From: Lingula anatina | Taxonomy: Eukaryota > Brachiopoda > Lingulata > Lingulida > Lingulidae | DNA: 64,000 nucleotides | Reading direction: 5' to 3' | Assembly (NCBI RefSeq): GCF_001039355.2 | Contig: NW_019775566.1 | Coordinates: forward strand, 50,596-114,595 | Shown here: positions 50,148 to 60,762 of the stretch, piece by piece | How positions within the stretch are numbered: position 1 is the first letter of the stretch | How the letters are laid out: each line of letters starts with the position of its first letter | Notes under the pieces: model-generated | Told to the model about the DNA's origin: nothing | What the model saw: only the letters and a program-made list of their open reading frames with translations | Databases searched by the model: none | Position numbers and translations under genes: made by a program

Positions 50148-51179
50148 GAGGAGGGGGGGATATTCCTGATAATATAAAGCTGAAAGCAAATGGTAGGTGT
50201 GAATCTCATCACTGAAAATGTGTTGTCATATTAGCATCATTTCTAAAGAGGTAGTGAGAGTAGGTGTTGTTTTCCATGTATCATTATTATTCACCTAGTG
50301 AGGAAATCCATAATGCCACGCCTGCTTACACTATGTTATAAAGCTTACAACCGCACCCCAGCATTGAAGCTACTAGTAAGGGAAATTTCAATCACACTCC
50401 AGCTTTACCTTGTCTCCATTCTTCTTATAATGAGCAGTGATTTTCCTGATCATCTCATCTTGCTCTGCAATAACCTGTGCCACTGTCTTCCTGCCTTCCT
50501 GAATTCCCTGCACCTCCCTATCGCAGTCCTGCAGGCCATACTTGCGGCAGTTCTCCAGCCACAGTTTGAACCTCTCACAGTCGTCTCCCTGGACACCCTG
50601 GGGGCAGGGGTCCGTGCCGGTCCAATATTTCGGTTCAGGGGGTGCACTGGAGTACTGTCGAGCGCTAGTGTGGTACTTCCGCGACGGGTAGATCTCGTGT
50701 AGGTTATCGTAGACGTACTTGTCATTTCGGAGCTGTCCCCCGCCTGGCATGTTCACGTGGGACGGGGAACCGTTGTTGGTGTCAACGGGCTCGGGGACCA
50801 TAGTCTGCATCACGCAGTGGAGATCAATGTTACTGTGGGCATCGCAGTAGTTGCTGTCCGGAGAGTCGGTATCGGCAGCCGCGGAGGCCGCCGCGTGCGC
50901 GTGTACTCTTGCCGTCTCCGGCCCCCCAACCATCATCTCCTCTGTCTCCTTAATGGCATCGTCGATTTGGGACAGGACCTCTAAATCCTGGCAATGGTGA
51001 GGTGCAAAAGCGTGCTCAGGTCTCCCGTGCTTTCCTTGAGAGGGTTTATCCTTGATGACTACATGCCCTTGGTCATCCAGAGGGCCTGTCAGTAAGCAAG
51101 ACGATGTGGAGATGGCTCGGATTCCAGGCAAGTAATATCTGGCTGACCGTAAAGCGAAGGTGCTGCAGATACTTAACAT
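49147..51179 (-). pseudogene. FAM210B: Partial FAM210B-like gene (exons 1-2 only) in the left inverted arm
   Basis: Inverted copy of the first two exons of the gene at 57589: exon 1 at 51179-50409 and exon 2 at 49367-49147 on the minus strand, both with the same splice sites. Exon 1 is fully open (263 codons to the stop at 50388 if unspliced) with about seven amino-acid differences from the right copy. Exon 2 differs only by three synonymous changes in the GSTVV region. No terminal exon is found downstream (left): homology stops near 48061 in G/C-rich poor sequence and then a gap of N's. It is either a truncated duplicate or an allelic contig whose last exon is missing from the assembly. The conserved frame suggests recent descent from, or allelism with, an active gene. 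Confidence 0.75.
50112..50146. repeat. (GT)n microsatellite in intron 1 of left FAM210B-like copy
   Basis: Counterpart in the right arm is a (CA)n run at 58618-58647. Confidence 0.85.
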
Positions 51180-51341
51180 TTTTGGTTCTAAAAAGCTTTG
51201 GTTGTTAAGTCACCTTTACAAACTGTGGATATCCAATGCAGTTGTGCTAGTTTACACACACGAAGAGACGCTCGATTGACGGTGAAATTCTACAGCTGAA
51301 ATGTACGGAAATAACACCAAGAGTGACACAGTTTTATAACT

Positions 51342-51395
51342 CGCATGCGCACGACACACTGCGCAGGCGCATAGCAATCACTTCGCAAGCACGTG
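51342..51395 (-). promoter_or_regulatory. NRF1-like and E-box sites upstream of the left FAM210B-like copy
   Basis: Mirror copy of the sites at 57373-57426: CGCATGCGCA at 51342-51351, the second GCGC-rich motif at 51359-51371 and CACGTG at 51390-51395. All three motifs are conserved between the arms while surrounding bases have changed at several positions. Confidence 0.45.
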
Positions 51396-52556
51396 CAACT
51401 GTTTGCAAACAACTGCGGGTTTCACGAGGACACTGAAATGAGGACAAGGTGTGAGTAAGCACTTTGCGTGCTCATTTGAAACAGCTCAATGTTTTGAAAA
51501 TAATTGTTTCTTTGTCCTTCCGTCGTTTGCCCCTTCTTCGAAGCAAATGTGCCCCTTGAATCACGGCCCGATTGAAATAAACAAGCAAAAGAATAAACTC
51601 CCTTACTTTTAATAGGCACGTTCACGTTATAATTTTAATGAAGAAGGCACATTTAAACCGCTTGTGTAGGCCTATATTGAATACAACTAAAGTAGAAACA
51701 AGAAAATATCCGGCAGAATAAATTTTAATTTCTACACGACAACAAGATAACAGAATGAGTTTAAGATTTTTTAAGTTAAAAAAAAAAGACGACATGCAAG
51801 TTAAAATTCCTGTTGAAACCGGGCTAAATCAGTGCAAAGTCAGTTTGTGAAATGTCCTGTCAACATGACCAGGTCTGTAACTCTCTTCTTTTTTAACCAT
51901 TTTACTTTGTATAATTTAGAAATAAGATATGACATATTTTGCAAAAAATAAATAAATAAAAAATAATAAAAATAATAATAAATAATAATAAAATAATAAT
52001 AATTGCTTCATTTTCTAAATTAGATGGTGCGCGAACTGTGATGTTTTAACTCCTCCTATAGTTTAGGAGGGTACATGTTGCTATTTGTAGCCTCCCAACC
52101 TGCTACCATGTTATCACTAGGACAACTCCACAGATAAATAAAGCATGTAGATATTTTATGATAGTGTTACACGTAGCTGTGTTTCATACAGAAATAACAG
52201 AATCATTCCTATATAATTGTGTTCAGAAACTTTATTGTCAAAAGAGGACATAGACCCATGATCGGCTGTCACCTTGATTGGTTAGTAAACGAGCGTCGTA
52301 AAATGACCACACATGTATGATTAATAAACCGGGTGCATAAATATAAACCTCATAAAACAACCCTACATTGTCATACTAGTCTACCATATAACCCAAACAT
52401 AGCGTGATAGGAACGTCTTTTCTCCCACTTTGGAAGTTAAGGCTGCTAGCCGTAAAGGGATGATGAAGAAAATTAGTTTCCGAGAGGAGCGTGCACGGCA
52501 AACGACCCGCCCTACTCCAGATCTGCCCATGGCTTTTGAATGCGGTGACTTGAGAG

Positions 52557-52812
52557 CAGTGGCAGTACCAGGATTATATGACCCTCACCCCCTCCCACCC
52601 CTTGGCGTTGGGTTTGGGTCCCGCTGAAGGGCCCCGAAAATTTTTTGCTATTTTAGAGGGCGAACAGTGCCATTTGGCACGGTTTAGAACTATAATTGAG
52701 CTAATCGAAAATCAAATCTAATTTCAAGAGGGGACTATTGGTGTGATTTTTTATCGGAAATTAAAGGGGGGGAGGGTCAGGACCCCCCTGACACCCCCTA
52801 AATCCGCCACTG
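52557..52812. mobile_element. Short element after gene 4C (minus orientation)
   Basis: cagtggcagtaccaggatta at one end and aatccgccactg at the other; counterpart of 44540-44800. Confidence 0.55.
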
Positions 52813-52853
52813 AAGAGGAGTCTGTTATGTCTGCTTCGGCTCTGGGAACGACG

Positions 52854-54367
52854 TCACTGAACACGCATGTCATCATGGTTGTGCACGGAGGAACAACTTT
52901 TCTGCAACATATTCTGTTTTTGTTCTCTGCCAGACCTTATGAAGTAATACCTAAAGAAAGAATTGATGGTGAGATGAATAAGCTGGTCGCGATATTGGAT
53001 ATTTAAACTTAAGAGTTTGAAAACCCCAAACCTATCTCCCATATTCGATTTTTTTCTCGAGTTTCAACGTGATATGGTACATTAAGGCTTCGACCTGATA
53101 GGTTTGGTCACATCCTTGTAGCACTGAGCACAAAATCAATTTTAAGAGTTTTGGAATTTCTCTTGTTCATTGCTTTCTTAAAAAGATGGTTGATTGTTCT
53201 TCTATCCTATTTTCAATCATTTTGATAAATAATTATATAAAATTAATTTCAATTTTCATGTAGTGGTATGAAGTGAAATATTCAAATCTGAGGTTTGTTT
53301 TTTTTTCTGTTGTTTGCATATGCATATAGAAAAAAACTGTAGTATTTATCACAAAGCATACATTTTAGATATTCTTGCCTCTTTTTAAGTCTAAATGATC
53401 ATCAAATAATACAACACTGTATGCAACTAAATTACAACAAAATCACAATATTTCGTTCTGCGTAATATTTTCCTAAGTATATCTATACGCGATTAAAGTA
53501 ATAGTTGATTATGACTAATAATTCCATTGCATAGGCCCTATACTTACAATATAGCAATTAGAGCTATTGCATACATGCCAACCATTGTCAGGTAGACGGC
53601 GCCACGATAGTACATCACAGTGTATTCGTATACGGTAGAAAACAAGACGCCACCGAGCAGAGAGCAAGCACAGTCTATGGAAGCAATACTCGCAAATAAA
53701 GTGCCTAGAAAAAGTAATAAAAGGTTTAAACAATGTACGCACAATAAAGCAATACTTTTATTTGCCCTTCAGTGTCCAGGGTCTACAACGGATTTTGGAA
53801 GCCTGTTTTCAATTTCACAAAAAATAATTAAAAGTTTTTGACGGCATTAATGATATGCTTCCTATAACTTCCTTTACTTTCACCTCCAGTCAGGATGACA
53901 ACTGTTACTATGTAATACATGTAACAACAGCTGTATAAGTAAAATCAAAGGATGAATTATTTATACCCTAGGTTCTAGATTCCGGTATTGCCAGCTCGAT
54001 CTTGATTTCATATATAACCCAAAAGCGACTCCATCACAAGGTATATATTTAACAAGCTAGCTTTTACGTTGCTCTGACACTCAGGGTAACTATTTACAGC
54101 AATGAGGCATTTTTGTATTGTTTTCCCATGCGTTACTTTTTGTCCCTCATGAACGCCGAGGGGATCGTTACAGAAAGCAAGGAGCTGAGATTCCCGCCCC
54201 ACCCCCATGTCTTTACCTTGTTCGTGAGCGGAGACCTGCTTTGACATGACGGCACGCAGCATGGGGACGAGGAGGATCCCAAGAACGCCAAGACCACCGG
54301 CTGAAAAAATTGTAGATCTCTATACCTTCTTCTCTCTCTCTCTCTTTCTCTCTCTCCCTCTCTCTTT

Positions 54368-54443
<76 letters not shown>

Positions 54444-55828
54444 CATATTAGAATAATGTTAACAGTGAAGACCTTTTTCATCTACTTCTTAGCATTTTGA
54501 TTCAATATTTGCGTAATGTTCAGACGTATGATCAAAGCAGAGGGAACATGCCCTCTTAAAAATACATGATGAAAATGTATTTATAAAGAAAAATTTCATT
54601 AAAAACGTTGATACAGCATAATTGTCTTCTACGCGAAGAAAAGTATTTCTTCCCACTTACCAACGTACATTTCCCAGTCATGGTTTGCAAATGCAACCAT
54701 ACCCTTCCAAAGTAAAGCGCTCATCGTACCGATCATCATTATCACGGGCTCGGGCATCTTACACCGCTTAAACAGTGGCAGCGTCAACAGCCCAGCCACC
54801 TGTTTGGCAACGGAGACCGCCGCGGTATACCATCCAATCTTCGTAGACGTCCAACAGAACGGAAAGTTGAGTTCGTACAAAACGTCTACGGTCGACGTGG
54901 CCACGAGGGACATTGTCCCGAAGAGCATAGTGAAGCACAGAGTCCGGATTTTCCAAACCCGTGACGGATCTTCTCCATTTGGGGCACTGACGTACATCAG
55001 AAGCATTGCCTTGACGTTGTCCAGGGTGAAGAAGCGTGCTTCTGGATCTTTTTCTACAGTTTCAGTGATTAGAAAAAACGTGTATAGGGCAGATGCCCCG
55101 TATAATACTGTAATGAATACTGTTGGTCCAAGAAAAGTTGGGTCAGCCTTAATCCAATAGCCAATGATCACCTGGGAAATGGCCGAACCAAGCCATAACA
55201 TGACTTCTAAGACTAGAATTCTGAAAGCACGTTGCTTCTTTGTTGTGATGTCAGCAATGTATGACATGCCCCCGATAAGGAGAGTGGCATAGTGTCCGAA
55301 AATACCTTCAATGACACAAGTGATAACAAGCCAGGAGATGTCCAGTTTGAAAGTGACCACGATAATGTTGCACACATTTTTGATGAAACTGCCGACACAG
55401 GGAAGCAGAATACAGAATTTCCGTCCTCCCTTATCGCTGTACGAACCATAAAACGTCGTGACGATTATGGCGGGAATCATCGTTGCTAGGCCGAACTTCT
55501 GAAGCCAGCCAGACGATATTTCCTGCACTAGTTGTTCCATCTTAACAACTGGGTCTGACGCGTTCAAAAGGCAGATGGAGATGTCCTCTGACTGGTTGCT
55601 ATGGTACTGCTCGGGGTCGAAGTGAAGGTCGTCTGCTACCTTGGCGTGAAGGTATTGTGTTGCCAGTGGCGCTGTAGCAACTGTTCCCAGAAAATAAAGA
55701 AACATGACTGGTTCCACTGTTATTGGGCACCTTGGTTTGTGTCTTGACGTTCCATGTTGAATCAGTGGCACTTTCTCGTTAGGGCCTTTCTCAGTGGCTC
55801 CCAAGGAATCGTACTCATTGTCGTCCAT
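52854..55828 (-). CDS. SLC46-like major facilitator transporter, gene 4C, inverted copy with shortened tail (501 aa)
   Basis: Minus-strand paralogue of genes 4A and 4B. Coding exons in transcript order are 54661-55828, 54217-54300, 53548-53704 and 52854-52950, lengths 1168, 84, 157 and 97 nt. The first three match 4A/4B in length and phase, and GSYSDKGGRK is present. More diverged from 4A than 4A is from 4B. In the tail exon one A is missing relative to 4A (CAG TGA where 4A reads CAA GTG), so the protein ends ten residues early. The transmembrane core is unaffected, so it may still function. Poly(A) signal on the minus strand at 52231-52236. It lacks the transposon found upstream of 4A and 4B. 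It lies between two inverted FAM210B-like copies and within an N-bounded segment (47962-56257). Confidence 0.85.
54330..54443. repeat. CT/GT/GA microsatellite in intron 1 of gene 4C
   Basis: Complementary-strand counterpart of the runs in 4A and 4B. Confidence 0.9.
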
Positions 55829-56144
55829 TTTGGTTTGATTTTGTGGAATTTAGTCGCGGAGTCACCGTTTGAAAAGCTGGTAATGAAGAAACACGGTTTT
55901 AATTTATGTGTATTTTTTATATCTTGGCATTTTTCCACAATATTTACGAATCCTCGTTAATATTTTTCAGTTTAGTTTTCCTGTACAACTCTATGGTTAA
56001 ATAATGCTGACGTGTACACCACCTTAGCTAAATATGGAGCAGACATACATTGTATTAGCAAATTACGTGTTACAGCACAGCTTGATTTTATTTTTTTAAA
56101 AAAGATGAGAAAAAATGGACGTACATACAATAAGTTACAGGGCC

Positions 56145-56260
56145 GTAGCCTAAGCAAACTGCCGGGGGGGGGGGGGGCAGTAAGCGGACACGAGGGGGCG
56201 AAGCCACCAAGGGGGGGGGGTTGGGGGGGGGGGTGGTCCCCCCCCCCCGGGGGGGAANAT
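56145..56260. repeat. G-rich low-complexity tract with N, bearing a GGCCGTAGCC motif
   Basis: Long G runs and an N at 56258. The sequence gggccgtagcc at its start resembles the end of the element at 46835-47002, so this may be a badly resolved transposon. It forms the boundary between the gene 4C segment and the right arm. Confidence 0.55.
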
Positions 56261-56370
56261 ATTGTTTTTATAATTTTTAAATGGCGGGGATCGATTAAAA
56301 CATACCTCTAGTGTATAGATTGAGTGCTGTATCTTCAAAATTCGAGAAATGGATTTTTACATGAACATTG

Positions 56371-58614
56371 TCCTTTAACTTCCAAAGTGGGAGAAAAGAC
56401 GTTCCTAGCACGCTATGTTTGGGTTATGGTAGACTAGTATGACAATGTAGGGTTGTTTTGTGAGGTTTATATTTATGCACCCGGTTTATTAATCATACAT
56501 GTGTGGTCATTTTACGACGCTCGTTTACTAACCAATCAAGGTGACAGCCGATCATGGGTCTATGTCCTCTTTTGACAATAAAGTTTCTGAACACAATTAT
56601 ATAGGAATGATTCTGTTATTTCTGTATGAAACACAGCTACGTGTAACACTATCATGCAATATCTACATGCTTTATTTATCTGTCGAGCTGTCCTAGTGAT
56701 AACATGGTAGGTTGGGAGGCTACAAATAGCAACATGTACCCTCCTAAACTATAGGAGGGGTCAAAACATCACAGTTGGCGCAGCAACTAATGAAGAAAAT
56801 AAAGCAATGATTTTTTTTTTTTTTCAAAATATGTCATATCCTATCTCTAAATTATACAAAGTAAAATGTTTAAAAAAGAAGATAGTTACAGACCTGGCCA
56901 TGTTGACAGGACATTTCACAAATTGACTTTTCACTGATTTAGCCCGCTTTCAACAGAAATGTTAAGAAATTTTAACTTGCATGTCCTTTTTTCTTAACTT
57001 AACAAAAATCTTAAATTAATTCTGTTATCTTGTTGTGTAGAAATTAAGTTTATTCTGTCGGATATTTTCTTGTTTCTACTTTATTTGTATTCAATATACA
57101 TAAGCGGTTTAATTGTGCCTTCTTAATCAAAATTATAACGTGAACGTGCCTATTACAGGTAAGGGAGTTTATTATTCTTATGCTTGTTTATTTCAATCGG
57201 GTCGTGATTCAAGGGGCACACTTGCTTCGAAGGAGGGGCAAACGACGGAAGGACAAAGAAACAATTATTTTCAAAACATTGAGCTGTTTCAAATGAGCAC
57301 GCAAAGTGCTTACTCACACCTTGTCCTCATTTCAGTGTCCTCGTGAAACCCGCAGTTGTTTGCAAACAGTTGCACGTGCTTGCGAAGTGATTGCTATGCG
57401 CCTGCGCAGTGTGTCGTGCGCATGCGAGTTATAAAACTGTGTCACTCTAAGTGTTATTTCCGTACATTTCAGCAGTAGAATTTCACCGTCAATCGAGCGT
57501 CTCTTCGTGTGTGTAAACTAGCACAATTGCATTGGATATCCACAGTTTGTAAAGGTGACTTAACAACCAAAGCTTTTTAGAACCAAAAATGTTAAGTATC
57601 TGCAGCACCTTCGCTTTACGGTCAGCCAGATATTCCCTGCCTGGAATCCGAGCCATCTCCACATCGTCTTGCTTACTGACAGGCCCTCTGGATGACCAAG
57701 GGCATGTAGTCATCAAGGATAAACCCTCTCAAGGAAAACACGGGAGACCTGAGCACGCTTTTGCACCTCACCACTGCCAGGATTTAGAGGTCCTGTCCCA
57801 AATCGACGATGCCATTAAGGAGACAGAGGAGATGATGATTGGAGGGTCGGAGACGGCAAGAGTACACGTGCACGCGGCGGCCTCCGCGGCTGCCGATACC
57901 GACTCTCCGGACAGCAACTACTGCGATGCCCACAGTAACATAGATCTCCACTGCGTGATGCAGACCATGGTCCCCGAGCCCGTTGACACCAACAACGGTT
58001 CCCCGTCCCACGTGAACATGCCAGGCGGGGGACAGCTCCGGAATGACAAGTACGTCTACGATAACCTACACGAGATCTACCCTTCGCGGAAGTACCACAC
58101 AAGCGCTCGACAGTACTCCAGTGCACCCCCTGAGCCGAAATATTGGACCAGCACGGACCCCTGCCCCCAGGGCATCCAGGGAGACGATTGTGAGAGGTTC
58201 AAACTGTGGCTGGAGAACTGCCGCAAGTATGGCCTGCAGGACTGCGATAGGGAGGTGCAGGGAATTCAGGAAGGCAGGAAGACGGTGGCACAGGTCATCG
58301 CAGAGCAAGATGAGATGATCAGGAAAATCAATGCTCATTATAAAAAGAATGGAGACAAGGTAAAGCTGGAGTGTGATTGAAATTTCCTTTACTAGTAGCT
58401 TCAATGCAGGGGTGCGGTTGTAAGCTTTATAACCTAGTGTTACCAGGCATGGCACTATATGTATTTCCTCACTTGAAGAGTTATACCTGGAAAATAAGCC
58501 ATACCCTCACTACCTCTTTAGAAATGATCCTAATATGACAACACGTCTTCAATGATGAGACTCACATCCACATTCTGCTTTCAGCTTTCTTGTATAATCA
58601 GGATTACCCACCCC

Positions 58615-58649
<35 letters not shown>

Positions 58650-60685
58650 TAACATTGCCACATGGAAAATAAGACTTGCCCTGCCCACTGACACTCATTA
58701 AGCTATGACCTAAAATGCAATCACATTTTCAATGATAACACTTTATCCACAAATCTCTCGATAGACTTTTTTTTTGTGTGAGGATCTGCTCCAGCCTATA
58801 TATAGGGCCTGTATGAAATATGGCAATGATTTGTATCATAATGAACAGTGGCCTGTGACATCTTCCTGGGTGGCAATAATATTTACATAAATCATCATAG
58901 AAATAGGTAGTGAAACTTTGCTGATGGCTGACAAGATGTTGACTGGTAAACCAATTAAATATACTACTTTAAAACCCACACACTTACTGTAGTTTTGCAC
59001 ATTTTTAAGTAGAAAATCTTACACGATTTAAAGTAAGGAAGTTGCTTTTGGCATAGAGCTGTGATTTTCTTTATACATTTTAGTAGGCATACATGTATAC
59101 ATGTGATGATGTAGGTTTAAGTTATCTGTGCCTTTCAGTCACCTCTCGTTATATATGTTTCTACTGGTGGTACTTTACCTGTCTACGCTATTATAATTGT
59201 AAGGGGGCAGTTGACAGTCAGAAAAGGCTGTTGTAAATGTACTTTAGTTGTTAGGTGTAACAAAACCCTTGACTAAGCACCAATTATTCTGCCCTGTCAA
59301 GTTTTATTCATGGTGTGATGCCTTTCACTTAAAGATGACAAAATTCAGAGACTGCCTGAGGATATCTTGTCATAACAATCCTGATTTCAGGAGCAATTTG
59401 GTCAACAAAAGAGGGGCTATGCCTCCCTGGTTTTTCCCCAGCGTCGCCATTACTGCACCAAGTCTGACCCACCACCGCCAGCAGGAGAGGTACAGCTCAG
59501 CGGGGCACAGAAACTAAAACTAGCTGTAAAGGATTATGGTTCTACTGTGGTTGTATTCCACGTCAGCCTCTCCCTCGCCTCCTTAGGGGGCTTTTATCTG
59601 GCTGTGACAAGGTAAAGACTTGGTCAGAACTACAACCTAGATTTGACTTGTGCATGTGCCTTTCACTTTCATTTTCAGCATGCATGGGAATTCACTTCTT
59701 TGTTCTACAGTTAACTTCTTTTCTTTACCATAACTAGTATGTTTTATTTGATTATGTCTTATCTGTCATGTCATGTTTGGGATATTTTTAGACAAAGTTG
59801 AGGGATCTGAGGGCAGGTGGCTTGTCCTCAGCAAAGTCTACCATAAGAGTATTTATCAAGCATATCTGAATTAAATGATCTAGATAACTTAGTATATGAG
59901 ATACACAAACATGAGTAGGGCAGTGAGACAGACACTGCTGAGGATATTTCCAGTACTCTTTTTTAATTTATTTGACATATTTTAGATATACCATAGTATG
60001 TGTGCAATAAAACCCTTTCTTATCTTTTATTTACTTTGTTTATAGTCAAAGAAGGACATTCATGGTGTTTGTAATTTGTTTATAGCTAAATTTGGACAAT
60101 AACGCTCATTATTTCCGTAAACAAACATGAGCAAGTACAGGTGATTCCGCTTTAGCTCATCCCACTAACCTAATCACCAAGTTGCCTGATAGAAATGATA
60201 GTTGGAAAGGGAAGGGTTTTGGGACAGGGTGCAGATTAAGAAGTTTACTTACTGTGTGGATAAATGAATAATGCTATGAGATAAAATTATGAGAGTCATA
60301 CGCTACATTTTGATTCACCATCTTGGATACTTGATCAAATGAATGGTAATTTTACGTTAAAAAAATTACAATTCACATGATCATAATCCACAAAATGGAG
60401 TGTACAAATCTGGTTATTTGGTCTCTCTGTCAAAAATAATGTCAATAATATGTCAATAATAATCTTATTTACAGACTATAAAAACATTTTCTTTTATTAT
60501 TTATCTGATAATTTGGTGACACCAGTTAGATTTCTGTATAAAATTAAAGATGAATTTGAAGTCAAAATTTTGTCACAATACCCAACCAAATGCCACCATA
60601 TGTAGGTTCAAATAATAACTTAAAGAAATACAAAAGGACACAGTTTCAACTGAAATCTTTTGAGCCACAATGCTTAGGCAGAAGT
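56371..60685 (-). repeat. Right arm of large inverted repeat
   Basis: Partner of 48061-52441. Its inner end holds an orphan piece of gene-4-type 3' flank (56371-56660, with an AATAAA near 56577) without the gene itself. Its outer end stops within intron 2 of the FAM210B-like gene, just before the CA repeat at 60728. Confidence 0.85.
57373..57426 (+). promoter_or_regulatory. NRF1-like and E-box sites upstream of FAM210B-like gene
   Basis: About 165 bases before the ATG there are two GC-rich palindrome-like motifs, TGCGCCTGCGCAG (57397-57409) and TGCGCATGCG (57417-57426), resembling NRF1 sites, and a CACGTG E-box at 57373-57378. NRF1 commonly drives nuclear genes for mitochondrial proteins, which fits the product. 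Function is inferred from motif resemblance only. Confidence 0.5.
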
Positions 60686-60729
60686 ATATTCTGTTGGTCC
60701 CCTGTCTGTTTCTTTTATACAAGTAAGCA

Positions 60730-60762
<33 letters not shown>

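Larger units (their letters stand above)
48061..52441 (+). repeat. Left arm of large inverted repeat
   Basis: Reverse complement of about 56371-60685. The coordinates of paired positions sum to about 108770 across the FAM210B-like exons. It contains the partial FAM210B-like copy, its upstream region and the 3' flank of gene 4C. Confidence 0.85.

Noticed and set aside
50388-51179. 263-codon open frame taken as a complete single-exon gene (also 57589-58380)
   Set aside because: The last seven codons read through a canonical donor in phase with the FAM210B exon; kept only as an alternative product.
59248-59517. 89-residue open frame conserved in both arms (also 49241-49510)
   Set aside because: It overlaps the real FAM210B exon 2 in another frame and starts in the intron; its conservation is explained by the arms being near-identical.
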